A DNA stretch of 64,000 bases from the NCBI GenBank assembly GCA_002452815.1, contig DKFM01000006.1, forward strand, positions 372,001 to 436,000, written 5' to 3'. Below the pieces are notes generated by a model. The model was not told the DNA's origin and did no database searches. It saw only the letters and a list, made by a program, of their open reading frames with translations. Origin of the DNA: Rhodobacteraceae bacterium UBA6796 (GTDB taxonomy: Bacteria > Pseudomonadota > Alphaproteobacteria > Rhodobacterales > Rhodobacteraceae). The position numbers and the translations under genes are program-made. Below, in pieces: positions 49,618-57,945 of the stretch. The stretch's first letter is position 1; each line of letters opens with the position of its first letter.

Positions 49618-49891
49618 GCTTTTCTCCTGATCGGCGTAACGCTGAACGGGGCTCTGCCCGCAGTCGTTCGCCCCTGTTTCATTCCATGAGGCAGAGGATT
49701 CCCCTCGCAGGTCAGATTACTCTGCGCCGCAGCGCCACAGAAGGGGGGACGAACGATGTCACAGCGCTGTGGCTGCCGTGCATCGGCGGCTTTCCGCGCA
49801 TATCCATGCGCGCAAGCGCAAGCCAGGCCAAGACCAAGGCTGACGCCGGTCTGCGCCCCCTGCCCTTTGCCATGTGCCACGCCCTTGCGCA

Positions 49892-50350
49892 TCAGAACAT
49901 CTCCCAAATGCAGGCCCCGTCCGTCACCGAATAGGCCTCGAAATATTGCACCGCCTCGTCGTCGGCCTCCCCGAAGGGCAAAACCCGATCCGACAGGCTG
50001 ATCACCACCTGCGCGGGCTTCGGTCCCAGCGCGGGCAGTCGCGGCAGTGCGAAGCTCTCGCAAAGCGCCGCCATATCCTCCAGCGCGACGTCCGGCGCGA
50101 TCGGGTCCGGCCCGCCGATCTGCGGCGCCAGGAACCGGAAGCGCAGGGTCAGCCCCTCGGGCCCGCCGGTATCGGTGATCGAATCGATCCAGCGAACCTC
50201 CTGCCCCGAAGGCACCGCGATTGGCGGCACGTCCGGCAGGACAATCGCCCCCCGATCTTGGGCGGAGACGGGCCGGGCAAGCAGGCCAATCCCGAGACTG
50301 ATCGCAATCAGCCCCGCGATGCCCCGCACCTGCCCGACCACGCGCCCCAT
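49892..50350 (-). CDS. Exported hypothetical protein downstream of pccB
   Basis: 152 residues with a signal peptide or N-terminal helix (GIAGLIAISLGIGLLARPVSAQ) and a small domain (IVLPDVPPIAVPSGQEVRWIDSITDTGGPEGLTLRFRFLAPQI...PAQVVISLSDRVLPFGEADDEAVQYFEAYSVTDGACIWEMF). It may belong to the DUF6497 family, a tentative assignment from memory. Its ATG lies 10 bases after the pccB stop, so it is co-transcribed with pccB. Confidence 0.75.
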   Translation of the reverse strand: MGRVVGQVRGIAGLIAISLGIGLLARPVSAQDRGAIVLPDVPPIAVPSGQEVRWIDSITDTGGPEGLTLRFRFLAPQIGGPDPIAPDVALEDMAALCESFALPRLPALGPKPAQVVISLSDRVLPFGEADDEAVQYFEAYSVTDGACIWEMF

Positions 50351-50360
50351 TCCGCGCCCC

Positions 50361-51893
50361 TCAGAGCGGAATGTTGTCGTGCTTTTTCCAGGGGTTCGAC
50401 AGTTTCTTCGAGCGCAGCGAAGCAAAGGCACGCGCCACCCGGCGACGGGTCGAATGCGGCATGATCACCTCGTCGATGAAGCCTTTTTCCGCCGCCACGA
50501 AGGGGTTGGCGAAGCGGCCCTCGTAATCCTTGGTGCGCGCCGCGATCTTCTCGGGTTCACCCAGCTCGCTGCGATACAGGATTTCGACCGCGCCCTTGGC
50601 GCCCATCACCGCGATTTCCGCCGTGGGCCAGGCATAGTTGAAATCGCCGCGCAGGTGCTTGGACGCCATAACGTCATAGGCGCCGCCATAGGCCTTGCGG
50701 GTGATGACGGTGACTTTCGGCACGGTCGCCTCGCCATAGGCGAACAGCAGCTTCGCGCCGTGCTTGATGACGCCGCCGTATTCCTGGCCGGTGCCGGGCA
50801 GGAAGCCGGGCACGTCAACCAGCGTCAGGATCGGGATTTCGAACGCATCGCAGAAGCGCACGAAGCGCGCGGCCTTGCGGCTCGAGTCGATGTCCAGACA
50901 GCCTGCCAGAACCATCGGCTGGTTGGCGACCACACCCACCGTCTGGCCTTCCATGCGGATGAAGCCGGTGATGATATTGCCCGCGAAATCCTTCTGGATC
51001 TCGAAGAAGTCGCCCTCATCGGCGATCTTCGTGATCAGTTCCTTCATGTCGTAGGGCTGGTTCGGGTTCGACGGGATCAGCGTATCGAGGCTTTCCTCGA
51101 CCCGCGCCACATCGTCGAAGAACGGCCGGACCGGCGCCTTTTCACGATTCGACAGGGGCAGGAAGTCGATCAGGCGGCGCGTTTCGGCGATCGCCTCGAC
51201 GTCGTTTTCATAGGCGCCATCCGCGACCGAGGACTTCCGGGTGTGAGTCGAGGCCCCGCCCAGTTCCTCGGCGGTGACGATTTCATTGGTGACGGTCTTC
51301 ACCACATCGGGGCCCGTCACAAACATGTAAGACGAATCTTTTACCATGAAGATGAAGTCGGTCATCGCCGGCGAATAGACCGCACCACCGGCGCAGGGGC
51401 CCATGATCAGGCTGATCTGCGGCACCACGCCCGACGCCATGATGTTGCGCTGGAACACCTCGGCATAGCCCGCAAGGCTGGCCACACCTTCCTGAATGCG
51501 CGCGCCGCCGGAATCGTTCATGCCGATGACCGGCGCGCCGTTCTGCATGGCCATGTCCATGATCTTGCAGATCTTTTGCGCGTGGGTTTCCGACAGCGAA
51601 CCGCCGAAAACGGTGAAATCCTGGCTGAAGACATAGACCATGCGGCCGTTCACGGTGCCCCAGCCGGTCACCACGCCGTCGCCCGCCGGGCGCTCGGCCT
51701 GCATGCCGAATTCGGTGCAGCGATGCGCCACGAACATGTCGAATTCCTCGAACGAGCCCTCGTCGAGCAGCAGCTCGATGCGTTCGCGCGCGGTCAGTTT
51801 GCCCTTCTTGTGCTGGGCCTCGATACGGCGCTGACCACCGCCCAGACGGGCCTCGGCGCGGCGCTCTTCGAGCTGATTCAGGATGTCTTTCAT
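50361..51893 (-). CDS. pccB: Propionyl-CoA carboxylase beta (carboxyltransferase) subunit
   Basis: A 510-residue crotonase-fold carboxyltransferase. [65 protein letters not shown] (oxyanion Gly-Gly), [21 protein letters not shown] and [50 protein letters not shown] are diagnostic of PccB. It forms the alpha6beta6 holoenzyme with PccA. The start at 51893 gives the usual [12 protein letters not shown]. Upstream half-sites of TTTGCAAA type suggest PccR-like control. Confidence 0.96.
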   Translation of the reverse strand: MKDILNQLEERRAEARLGGGQRRIEAQHKKGKLTARERIELLLDEGSFEEFDMFVAHRCTEFGMQAERPAGDGVVTGWGTVNGRMVYVFSQDFTVFGGSLSETHAQKICKIMDMAMQNGAPVIGMNDSGGARIQEGVASLAGYAEVFQRNIMASGVVPQISLIMGPCAGGAVYSPAMTDFIFMVKDSSYMFVTGPDVVKTVTNEIVTAEELGGASTHTRKSSVADGAYENDVEAIAETRRLIDFLPLSNREKAPVRPFFDDVARVEESLDTLIPSNPNQPYDMKELITKIADEGDFFEIQKDFAGNIITGFIRMEGQTVGVVANQPMVLAGCLDIDSSRKAARFVRFCDAFEIPILTLVDVPGFLPGTGQEYGGVIKHGAKLLFAYGEATVPKVTVITRKAYGGAYDVMASKHLRGDFNYAWPTAEIAVMGAKGAVEILYRSELGEPEKIAARTKDYEGRFANPFVAAEKGFIDEVIMPHSTRRRVARAFASLRSKKLSNPWKKHDNIPL

Positions 51894-51962
51894 GGGGTCC
51901 CCTCCGACGGTTTGGCGCACACTATACGCGCGCAACAATGTTACAAAGCGGATTTCCGTAAA

Positions 51963-52010
51963 TTTGCAAAATATTGACAGGCGCTGCGCTGCAAATTGCA
52001 AATCGGCAAA
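51963..52010. promoter_or_regulatory. TTTGCAAA-type half-sites upstream of pccB
   Basis: TTTGCAAA at 51963-51970, then CTGCAAA (51989), TTGCAAA (51996) and CGGCAAA (52004), 70-117 bases before the pccB ATG. The short-chain acyl-CoA regulator PccR of Rhodobacter sphaeroides recognises TTTGCAAA-N4-TTTGCAAA; the spacing here does not match exactly. Confidence 0.4.
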
Positions 52011-52435
52011 CCAACCTCCGAAAGCGCATCACCCGTCCGATGGCGGGCTTTAACTGTCCCGGGAAGCAATTCTAGCCCCAAACGGCGGTTTCGGCGACCC
52101 AATTCCGGGGCAAAGCCCCGCGCTGGCCGATGCGCCGCCGCCGGAACCGTTGACGGTCAAAATCCGGACCTGCCCCTATTTCCGGGCGCCCTTCGACATG
52201 CCCCATATCTTCCGGATGATGACAGTGAATTCCATGCGCGCACCTGCCGAGGCCTTCAGATCAGCGGCTGAACCTGAGCAGGATTTTACCGGGGCGATAC
52301 ACGCCTCTCGGAACAGGCCGCGCGGTCAATGGTCGGCCCGGAAAATCAGCACAGCTGAACAAGCGCGACAATTTGCCCGTTAATATATGTCTTATTGTCA
52401 CCTTTGGCAGGTCGCCTTGCGCTGCATACCATGGT

Positions 52436-52451
52436 ATTCCAAATCGTGAAT
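52436..52451. promoter_or_regulatory. SqrR/BigR-type operator
   Basis: ATTC-CAAATCGT-GAAT, a perfect match to the ATTC-N8-GAAT site of the persulfide-sensing ArsR-family repressor SqrR of Rhodobacter. It ends 20 bases before the start of the sulfide:quinone oxidoreductase-like gene. Confidence 0.75.
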
Positions 52452-52471
52452 GTGATGAGGAGATCAGAACC

Positions 52472-53830
52472 ATGTCCTACCTGAAGGATTTCCGCCCGTC
52501 CCGGCGCGGTTTTTTGGGCCTGGCAGGCGGTGCGGCGGTGCTCAGTCTAGCGGCCCAGAGCCACGCCCAACCCATTTCTACAAAAGCGAAAATCGTCATT
52601 CTCGGCGCTGGCGCCGCGGGTGCCGGGATGGCCAACCGCCTGGTCGAACGGCTGGACGGGGCTGAAATAACCATCGTGGATGGCCGCAAAGACCATTGGT
52701 ACCAACCCGGTTTCACGCTGATCGCCTCGGGTTTGAAACCCGCCGCCTATTCGGTTTCGGGCACAGGCGACTGGCTGCCCAAAGGCGTGAACTGGGTCCA
52801 GGAGTACGCCGCAAACATCGACCCCGAGGCGCAGGTCATCACCACTGCGGGCGGTGACAAGCTCCCTTATGACTATCTGATCCTCGCGACCGGGCTCACC
52901 CTGGACTGGAACGCGATCGAAGGCTTTTCACTGGATCAGGTGGGCAGCAACGGGATCGGCGCGGTCTATGCGGGCCCCGACTATGCAGAAGCCACCTGGC
53001 GCGCGATGGACGCGTTCACCGCGAAGGGCGGCGTGGGCCTGTTTGGCCGCCCGGCGACCGAGATGAAATGCGCGGGCGCCCCGCTCAAATACACCTTCAT
53101 CACCGACGACTATCTGCGCCGCAAAGGCACGCGCGACGCCTCGCAAGTCATCTATACGGCGCATAACGACACGCTCTTCTCGGTGCCGGTGGTGAATGAG
53201 AAGGTCAAACTCCTGTTCAGGGATCGCGGTTTTGACACGCGCTGGAACCATGTCCTGACCGGGATCGACGCCGAGGCGCGCACCGCCTATTACCGCATCC
53301 CTGAAAGCCGTGTGCTCAATCCTGATGGCACCGTTACGGTGACTGGCGCGCGCACCGAAGCCATCGCCTTTGACTTCACCAATGTGATCCCGCCGCAGCG
53401 CGCCCCCCAGGTCGTGCGCGACTCGGGGCTGAGCTGGGCCGACAAATGGGTCGATCAGGGCTGGATCGAGGTCGATCAGGGCAGCCTGCGCCATCTGCGC
53501 TATCCCAATGTCTTTGGCGTGGGCGACATCAACGGCGTGCCCAAGGGCAAGACCGCAGCGAGCGTGAAATGGCAGATCCCCGTGGTCGAGGATCACCTCG
53601 TCGCCGACATCGCCGGGCGCGAGGGCACGGCGGTTTACAACGGCTACACCTCCTGCCCGATGATCACCAAGATCGGGCGCGCGATGCTGGTGGAATTCGA
53701 CTACAAGAACAACCTCACCCCCTCCTTCCCCGGGGTGATCGCGCCGCTCGAGGAGCTGTGGATTTCCTGGCTGATGAAGGAAATTGCGCTCAAACCCACC
53801 TATAACGCGATGCTGCGCGGCAAGGCCTGA
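52472..53830 (+). CDS. Tat-exported sulfide:quinone oxidoreductase-like flavoprotein
   Basis: A 452-residue FAD protein. The N-terminus has a twin-arginine signal (SRRGFLGLAGGAAVLSLAAQSHA); the FAD Rossmann motif is VILGAGAAGAGMANRL. Cys200 (EMKCAGAPLKYTFI) and Cys395 (GYTSCPMIT) match the redox-active pair of sulfide:quinone oxidoreductases, and FGVGDINGVPKGKTAASVKWQ and the C-terminal amphipathic WISWLMKEIALKP fit membrane attachment. A third Cys is absent, so it is not type I. Likely oxidises sulfide on the periplasmic side and passes electrons to quinone. GAGGAG precedes the ATG. Confidence 0.88.
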   Translation: MSYLKDFRPSRRGFLGLAGGAAVLSLAAQSHAQPISTKAKIVILGAGAAGAGMANRLVERLDGAEITIVDGRKDHWYQPGFTLIASGLKPAAYSVSGTGDWLPKGVNWVQEYAANIDPEAQVITTAGGDKLPYDYLILATGLTLDWNAIEGFSLDQVGSNGIGAVYAGPDYAEATWRAMDAFTAKGGVGLFGRPATEMKCAGAPLKYTFITDDYLRRKGTRDASQVIYTAHNDTLFSVPVVNEKVKLLFRDRGFDTRWNHVLTGIDAEARTAYYRIPESRVLNPDGTVTVTGARTEAIAFDFTNVIPPQRAPQVVRDSGLSWADKWVDQGWIEVDQGSLRHLRYPNVFGVGDINGVPKGKTAASVKWQIPVVEDHLVADIAGREGTAVYNGYTSCPMITKIGRAMLVEFDYKNNLTPSFPGVIAPLEELWISWLMKEIALKPTYNAMLRGKA

Positions 53831-53840
53831 GGAGAGGATC

Positions 53841-54200
53841 ATGCAACAACTGACGCTGGAAACCCTGATCGCGGTCTTTGAAGAGATCTTCGGGCGGGGC
53901 CTGTTCTGGACGATGGTCGCCGTCGCCGCGGTGGTGACGATCGCCTATCTCTATGTGCTGATCCGCGACCGGCATCTGTCGGCACGCAAATTTCTGGCCG
54001 CACAACTTTTCATGCCGGTGGGCGCCATCGCGGCGGTGCTTTTCGTGCAATGGGTCACCCATTCCGGCCTGTCCGACATAGGCGGGCCGATTGATTGGAT
54101 CGTCCTGTTGGGCGTGGCGGGAATGGGCGCAGTCGGAACTGCGATCCTGGTCTATACCGCGCAGGCGCTTATCGCGGGCAAACCCCGCGACGCCGACTGA
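53841..54200 (+). CDS. DUF5368 family membrane protein
   Basis: A 119-residue protein with three hydrophobic helices (LFWTMVAVAAVVTIAYLYVLI, LFMPVGAIAAVLFVQWV, WIVLLGVAGMGAVGTAILVYTAQALI), matching the small DUF5368 family. It begins 10 bases after the flavoprotein stop with its own GGAGAGG, so the two form an operon; a membrane partner or quinone-side anchor for the exported flavoprotein is a reasonable inference. Confidence 0.8.
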   Translation: MQQLTLETLIAVFEEIFGRGLFWTMVAVAAVVTIAYLYVLIRDRHLSARKFLAAQLFMPVGAIAAVLFVQWVTHSGLSDIGGPIDWIVLLGVAGMGAVGTAILVYTAQALIAGKPRDAD

Positions 54201-54281
54201 ACCGATTGCAAGACTGTCCGGGAAACGGCGGGCCGCCCCCACTCAGCCCGTCGTTTCCGTTGCGCCGTCGTCCGCCCTGCG

Positions 54282-55610
54282 TCATTGCTCGCGGAAGGCG
54301 CGCGACATGCTGTCGATGACCGGCTTGGCGATATACTGCGCGAAGCTGCGGGTTTCGGTGCGGATCATGATTTCCACCGGCATCCCGGGCTTGGGCGTGA
54401 AATGCCGCACCCGGCGCAACTCGTCGCGGGTCAAGGAGGCGCGCACGACATAGGCCTCGCGTCCCGAGGCCGGCTCGCCGGTCGCCACCGCATCCGCCGA
54501 GACATAATCCACCCGCCCCGACAGCACCGGCGTCGTGCGCTGGTTCAAACCGTTGAGCTTGATCGTGGCCTCCTGCCCAACCTGAACACTGTCGATATCC
54601 GAGCGCGAAATCAGCGTTTCCACGATCAGCGGCGCATCCGCGGGCAGGATTTCGGCCACCGCGCGCCCCGGTTCGATCACCCCGCCCGCGGTATGATAGT
54701 AAAGCCGCACGACCGTCCCGGCGACCGGCGCCAGCAGTTCGGTGCGCGACAAGACGTTTTCCGCCTTGTTCAGTTGTTCACGCACGCTTTCCAGTTCGGC
54801 CTGTATCCCCTGCAATTCGCTCAGCGCCGCTTGCCGGTGTTCATCCAGCGTGCGCTCGATCTGGGTCTGATAGCGTGCGCGCATGCTGTCGATCTCCTGC
54901 ACCTCGGCCTCCAGTCGCGCGCCCTGCCCCTGCGCATCCAGCAGCGCCCGGCGCAGCGCCGAAATCGTGTCGCGCGAGACGATGCCCTTGTCGAGCAGAC
55001 CCTGCTTGTTGCCCAGCTCCTCGGACAGGATCGCGGCCTGCGCGGCCAGTGACTGACGCTGCAGCGCATAGCCCTGCCTGCGCGCCTCTAGCGCCTCGAT
55101 GTTGCGGCCGATCAGCGCCAGATCATTGGCAAGGGCCGAGCGCGCGACCTCGAACCCCTTGCGCTGACCTTCCATGATCGACGCGATTTCCAGATCGGCG
55201 GCCTTATCGGTCAGGCTGGCGGGAAACAGCAACCTGTCGGCGCCCCGATGTTCGGCCAGAAGCCGCGCCTCGGTCGCCTCCAGCCGCGCGCGGCGCACGT
55301 CCAGCTCGCGTTTGGTGGCGCTGGCAAGGGTACCATCCAGCCGCACGATCGGTTGCCCTGAATCGACCGTTTCGCCTTCGCGAACCAGGATTTCGGCGAT
55401 GATCCCGCCTTCCAGATGCTGCATCACCTTGTTCTGGCCGGTGGCGACAAAACTGCCCTGCGCCATCACCGCCGCCGCCAGAGGGGCGCGGAACGCCCAG
55501 ATGCCGAACCCGCCAAAGGCCAGAACCATCAGCGCAAACCCCAGGACCGCATGGCCCCACACGCGGCGCGGGACATCGGCATACCATTCCACCGGATCGA
55601 CCGTTGTCAT
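54282..55610 (-). CDS. Type I secretion periplasmic adaptor (HlyD/PrtE family)
   Basis: A 442-residue membrane fusion protein. One transmembrane helix (AVLGFALMVLAFGGFGIWAF, residues 21-40), a lipoyl-type half (GQNKVMQHLEGGIIAEILVREGETVDSGQPIVRLD), long coiled-coil hairpin (about 100-290) and a C-terminal beta-barrel (LLAPVAGTVVRLYYHTAGGVIEPGRAVAEILPADAPLIVETLISRSDIDSVQVGQEATIKL). It joins an inner-membrane ABC exporter to an outer-membrane channel. It is last in the operon, 10 bases after the exporter gene. No TolC homologue is present in this window. Confidence 0.93.
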   Translation of the reverse strand: MTTVDPVEWYADVPRRVWGHAVLGFALMVLAFGGFGIWAFRAPLAAAVMAQGSFVATGQNKVMQHLEGGIIAEILVREGETVDSGQPIVRLDGTLASATKRELDVRRARLEATEARLLAEHRGADRLLFPASLTDKAADLEIASIMEGQRKGFEVARSALANDLALIGRNIEALEARRQGYALQRQSLAAQAAILSEELGNKQGLLDKGIVSRDTISALRRALLDAQGQGARLEAEVQEIDSMRARYQTQIERTLDEHRQAALSELQGIQAELESVREQLNKAENVLSRTELLAPVAGTVVRLYYHTAGGVIEPGRAVAEILPADAPLIVETLISRSDIDSVQVGQEATIKLNGLNQRTTPVLSGRVDYVSADAVATGEPASGREAYVVRASLTRDELRRVRHFTPKPGMPVEIMIRTETRSFAQYIAKPVIDSMSRAFREQ

Positions 55611-55620
55611 CACCCGCCCC

Positions 55621-57867
55621 CTATGTATCGCGCCGCGGCAGCTGACCGCCCGCGCCCTTGTCCAGCCCGGCGGCATCGCCCGCGCCCCCGGCCTGCCCGG
55701 CCAGCCGTTCCAGCACCACATCACGGGTGCCAAACAGCGCGACGCTGCCATTGGCCAGCAGCATGATCTTGTCCACCGAGTTCAGCAGCGCGGGTTTTTG
55801 CGTGATTACAACGGTGGTGATGCCATTGGCGCGGGCATGTTCGATCGCGCGCGCCAGCGCCTTGTCGCCCGCCACATCCAGATTGGAGTTCGGCTCGTCC
55901 AGCACCAGAAACCGCGGATTGCCAAAGAACGCCCGCGCCAGCGCGATGCGCTGTTTCTGCCCGCCCGACAGTGGCGCGCCATCGGCCGCCACCATCGTTT
56001 CATAGCCCTGCGGCAGTTGCGCGATCATGTCATGCACATCGGCCAGAACGGCGGCGCGATAGATATCTTCATCCTTGGCAGTGCGGCGCATCCGGCCGAT
56101 GTTTTCCTTGATCGTGCCGGGAAACAGCTGCACGTCCTGCGGCAGATAGCCGATGTTCTCGCCCAGTTGCCGCGGGTCCCAATTGCGCAGATCCATCAGA
56201 TCCAGCCGCACATTGCCCGAGGTCGGCAGCACCGATCCCACTAGCATCTTGCCCAGTGTCGTCTTGCCAGCGCCCGAATTGCCGATCACCGCCAGCGCCT
56301 CGCCGGGATTCAGCGAAAAGGAAATGCCGTTGAGCACCACCTGTTTCGTGCCGCCGGGGACATAGAGCAGCCGTTCGACATCCAGTCGACCTTCGGGGCG
56401 CGGCAGCCAGAGCCGTTCGAACTGCAGCCTGGAGCCTTGCAGCAACCGCTGGATGCGGCCATGGGCGGCGCGGGTCAGCAAGAACACATGCCAGCCCTCG
56501 ATCGCGCCCTCGATCGGCGCCAGCGCCTTGCCCGCGATGATCGACGAGGCGATGACCATGCCGCCGGTGATTTCGCCCGCCAGCGCCAGATGCGCCCCCC
56601 AGCCCAGCATGCAGACCTGCGCCAGCAGGCGCACCCCGCGCGACACCGAGGCAGAAACGATGTTGCGATCCTGCGCCAGCACCTGCGCGCGCAGCGATTG
56701 CGCGGTGTCGCGGCCCCAGATCTCGACCGCCTCGGGGATCATCGCCATCGCGTTGATCACCTGACTGTTGCGGGTCATCGAATCCAGATGCAGATTGGCG
56801 CGGCTTTGCGCGGCGGTGGCACGGGCAAAGGGTTCATGCGTGACCTTCTGGTTGATCAGCGCGATCAGCGCCAGCGCAAGGCCGGTGACCACCACGATCA
56901 TGCCCTGATCGGGATGCACCAGAAAGATCGCCAGCATGAACAGCGGCGCGAAGGGCACATCCAGGAAAGACAGCAAGGTCCCCGAGGTCAGGAACCCGCG
57001 CAATTGCTGCAGATCGCCCAGCGTCTGATATTCGCGGCCATTGCCCGCCAGCGAGGCATGCGCGGCCGCCGACAGGATCGGCGCGCCCAGCTGCGCGGCC
57101 AGCTCGACCGCGCTGCGCATCAGGATGAAGCGGCGGATCGCATCCAGTGCTGCCTGCAAGACCACCGCGCCGACGATCACGAGCGTCAGCATGATCAGCG
57201 TATCGACAGAGCGGCTGGTCATCACCCGGTCAGAGATCTGGAACAGATAGATCGGGATCGCGAGGATCAGGATATTGGTGGCCAGCGTCATGATGAAGAC
57301 AAGGCCCAGATTGACCCGCACCGCGCGGATGCCCCGCTTCATCGCGCCGCTGTAATCTTCCGGGCCCAGACGGCGGTGGAAGGTGGCGCCGCCGTTCGAC
57401 CCGCCGCCCCCGCCGCCGTCTTCGGGGCCCTTGCCGCGCCTGCGCGGCGGTTTGGCGCCGTCCTCGGTGCGCAGGCGCGGGCCGCGGTCCTGATCGATCG
57501 GCGGGGCAAGCGGTGTGCCGCCGGGGTTCGGGCCGCGCAGATCTGCGGCTTCGCGCAGGGCCTCGGCGCGGGAATGGGGCGGCATGCCGGCCGGTGCGTC
57601 CGGCGCATCCGCGCGCGCAGCCCGGGCCATTTCCGCTGCGGCGGAGGCAGCCCGGGCTGGCTGTGCCGCTGCCGTCATCCGCGCCGCACGAGACAGCGCA
57701 GGTTGTTGCAGGTTCGGCACCTCCGCCGCCATGGGGGCATACATGGGCGACGGGTTTGCTGTGGCGGGCGCAGGGCACGGCCCCGGCGGGACCGGGCCCG
57801 CGCTCGCGGTGAGGTCGCTTTGCGGTGCCCGCGGGGGGGCATTGCTGGCGTCGGTATGGTCCTTCAC
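55621..57867 (-). CDS. Type I secretion ABC exporter (PrtD/HasD family)
   Basis: A 748-residue fused exporter half. Residues 1-165 are a Pro/Ala/Gly-rich, disordered extension ending PPRRRGKGPEDGGGGGGSNGG, absent in ordinary PrtD (about 575 residues). Six transmembrane helices follow (about 185-455, with VNLGLVFIMTLATNILILAIPIYLFQISDRV). The ATPase has Walker A GNSGAGKTTLGK (529-540), signature LSGGQKQRIALARA (633-646) and Walker B FLVLDEPNSNLD (653-664). It presumably exports the two large proteins encoded upstream. The ATG at 57867 may be later, but the extension is in frame and uninterrupted. Confidence 0.92.
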   Translation of the reverse strand: MKDHTDASNAPPRAPQSDLTASAGPVPPGPCPAPATANPSPMYAPMAAEVPNLQQPALSRAARMTAAAQPARAASAAAEMARAARADAPDAPAGMPPHSRAEALREAADLRGPNPGGTPLAPPIDQDRGPRLRTEDGAKPPRRRGKGPEDGGGGGGSNGGATFHRRLGPEDYSGAMKRGIRAVRVNLGLVFIMTLATNILILAIPIYLFQISDRVMTSRSVDTLIMLTLVIVGAVVLQAALDAIRRFILMRSAVELAAQLGAPILSAAAHASLAGNGREYQTLGDLQQLRGFLTSGTLLSFLDVPFAPLFMLAIFLVHPDQGMIVVVTGLALALIALINQKVTHEPFARATAAQSRANLHLDSMTRNSQVINAMAMIPEAVEIWGRDTAQSLRAQVLAQDRNIVSASVSRGVRLLAQVCMLGWGAHLALAGEITGGMVIASSIIAGKALAPIEGAIEGWHVFLLTRAAHGRIQRLLQGSRLQFERLWLPRPEGRLDVERLLYVPGGTKQVVLNGISFSLNPGEALAVIGNSGAGKTTLGKMLVGSVLPTSGNVRLDLMDLRNWDPRQLGENIGYLPQDVQLFPGTIKENIGRMRRTAKDEDIYRAAVLADVHDMIAQLPQGYETMVAADGAPLSGGQKQRIALARAFFGNPRFLVLDEPNSNLDVAGDKALARAIEHARANGITTVVITQKPALLNSVDKIMLLANGSVALFGTRDVVLERLAGQAGGAGDAAGLDKGAGGQLPRRDT

Positions 57868-57945
57868 CTTGTCTCTCCCTGTGCGCCGCCTTGCGGCGGT
57901 CTGGTGTGGCGGCGGCGCCCGGCGGGCCGCCCTGCCGCGCGGTGT

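Larger units (their letters stand above)
51894..52471. other. Intergenic region between divergent pccB and the SQR-like gene
   Basis: About 580 bases. The pccB side holds GCAAA-type half-sites (51963-52010); the SQR side holds the ATTC-N8-GAAT operator. The middle (about 52020-52380) has open frames without recognisable homology; pccR, which in related species regulates pccB, is not here. Confidence 0.6.

Noticed and set aside
48891..50063. A 390-codon minus-strand frame across the small lipoprotein genes
   Set aside because: It overlaps three better-supported genes in other frames and shows only Arg/Ala/Gly bias.
52020..52380. A possible pccR pseudogene between pccB and the SQR-like gene
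   Set aside because: I looked for XRE/ScfR motifs in all frames and saw none; the region is left as unexplained intergenic DNA.
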